This document shows positions 14,126 through 14,495 of a DNA stretch of 14,495 nucleotides, piece after piece. The notes under the pieces were generated by a model. That model made no database searches. It was not told the DNA's origin and saw only the letters and a program-made list of their open reading frames with translations. The DNA is taken from positions 1 through 14,495 of the forward strand of contig JACQPF010000258.1 of the NCBI GenBank assembly GCA_016207625.1, in the 5' to 3' direction. The position numbers and the translations under genes were made by a program. This DNA is from Elusimicrobiota bacterium. GTDB lineage: Bacteria; Elusimicrobiota; Elusimicrobia; FEN-1173. The stretch's first letter is position 1. Every line of letters begins with the position of its first letter.

Positions 14126-14494
14126 TTAAGACAGCTTCGCGACTTGGTTGCCGCCCAGTTTCTTGGCCTCGGCCAGGGCTTGACGGGCCCGGTCCTGAAG
14201 CTGGGCCGGATGGCGGTAAAGACCGGCCACGGCGTTCACCAGGCCGACGGAAAAAGAAAGGAAGGGGGTTTGGACGGGCTTGCCGGAAGCGTCTTGGCCC
14301 AAGGCGTGGCCGCGTTCGCGGGAGTCCTCGTCATACTGCATGGGGATGAGGGATTCCACGTTCTCCAAAATCCGCACGCTCACCACTTCCGCCCGGGCGG
14401 GGGTGCTGAGGAACGCGAAATCGTCTCCGCCGAGATGCACGGCGAAGTCGTTCCGGTTGCCGAGTTCCGCCACGGCGCTGCGCAAAATGGTTCC
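14126..14494 (-). CDS. GGDEF-like domain protein, C-terminal part (5' end outside window)
   Basis: The frame is open at the right edge, leaving 122 residues that match the second half of a GGDEF domain: DFAVHLGGDDFAFL (the active-site turn, here GGDDF), then LSFSVGLVN as the conserved SxG strand, then ARQALAEAKKLGGNQVAKL in place of AxxAMYxAKxxGxN. The fourth signature residue is Asp rather than Glu. The segment NRND, 5 residues ahead of the turn, does not form the RxxD inhibitory site. Diguanylate cyclase activity is therefore doubtful; it may be a degenerate receptor or regulatory GGDEF domain. N-terminal sensory or receiver domains cannot be seen. It is cotranscribed with the potassium channel gene 5 nt downstream. 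Confidence 0.75.
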   Translation of the reverse strand, partial: GTILRSAVAELGNRNDFAVHLGGDDFAFLSTPARAEVVSVRILENVESLIPMQYDEDSRERGHALGQDASGKPVQTPFLSFSVGLVNAVAGLYRHPAQLQDRARQALAEAKKLGGNQVAKLS

Positions 14495-14495
14495 C

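Overview
The window is a GC-rich, almost fully coding stretch of a bacterial chromosome. Thirteen protein genes (two cut by the window edges) are packed with 1-53 nt overlaps or very short gaps. No rRNA, tRNA, CRISPR array, insertion sequence or phage gene is visible. The gene set (LysM/FecR envelope protein, YfhO-type membrane proteins, MltG, polysaccharide pyruvyl transferase, hexapeptide acyltransferase) suggests a diderm or otherwise complex-envelope bacterium, perhaps an uncultivated lineage such as Elusimicrobiota or Omnitrophota. That placement is a guess from gene style, not a measured result.

Layout. (1) 2-646 (+): 3' end of a polytopic GT-C type glycosyltransferase-like protein. (2) 594-3836 (-): a five-gene run in transcription order thpR (RNA 2',3'-cyclic phosphodiesterase), a NodB-type polysaccharide deacetylase, ruvX, mltG, and a SemiSWEET-like small membrane protein. 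The junctions are TGA|ATG abutment, a 17-nt gap, ATGA overlap and ATGA overlap, so this is very probably one operon mixing RNA/DNA maintenance with peptidoglycan processing. (3) 3905-13123 (+), divergent from the operon: sensor histidine kinase, LysM-FecR-Ig-like tail-anchored envelope protein, YfhO-family membrane protein, polysaccharide pyruvyl transferase, and a fusion of an LPG-synthase-type transmembrane domain with a hexapeptide acyltransferase. This looks like an envelope glycan module: a sensor and a wall-binding protein followed by lipid-linked sugar handling, pyruvylation, and possible flipping plus acylation. (4) 13134-14495 (-), convergent: an RCK-gated potassium channel, preceded in its operon by the C-terminal end of a GGDEF-like protein.

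The most unusual signal is a dispersed, partly palindromic repeat present twice. One copy (611-713) sits at the convergent end of genes 1 and 2, and the other (9626-9689) lies inside the YfhO-family reading frame. The copies share an exact 42-nt core and are read through as protein in both places, resembling in principle the protein-coding palindromic elements of Rickettsia. Other points of interest are the transporter/acyltransferase fusion, a promoter placed so close to the kinase ATG that the mRNA would be almost leaderless, and a SemiSWEET-like protein whose normal end seems to have been replaced by repeat-derived sequence.
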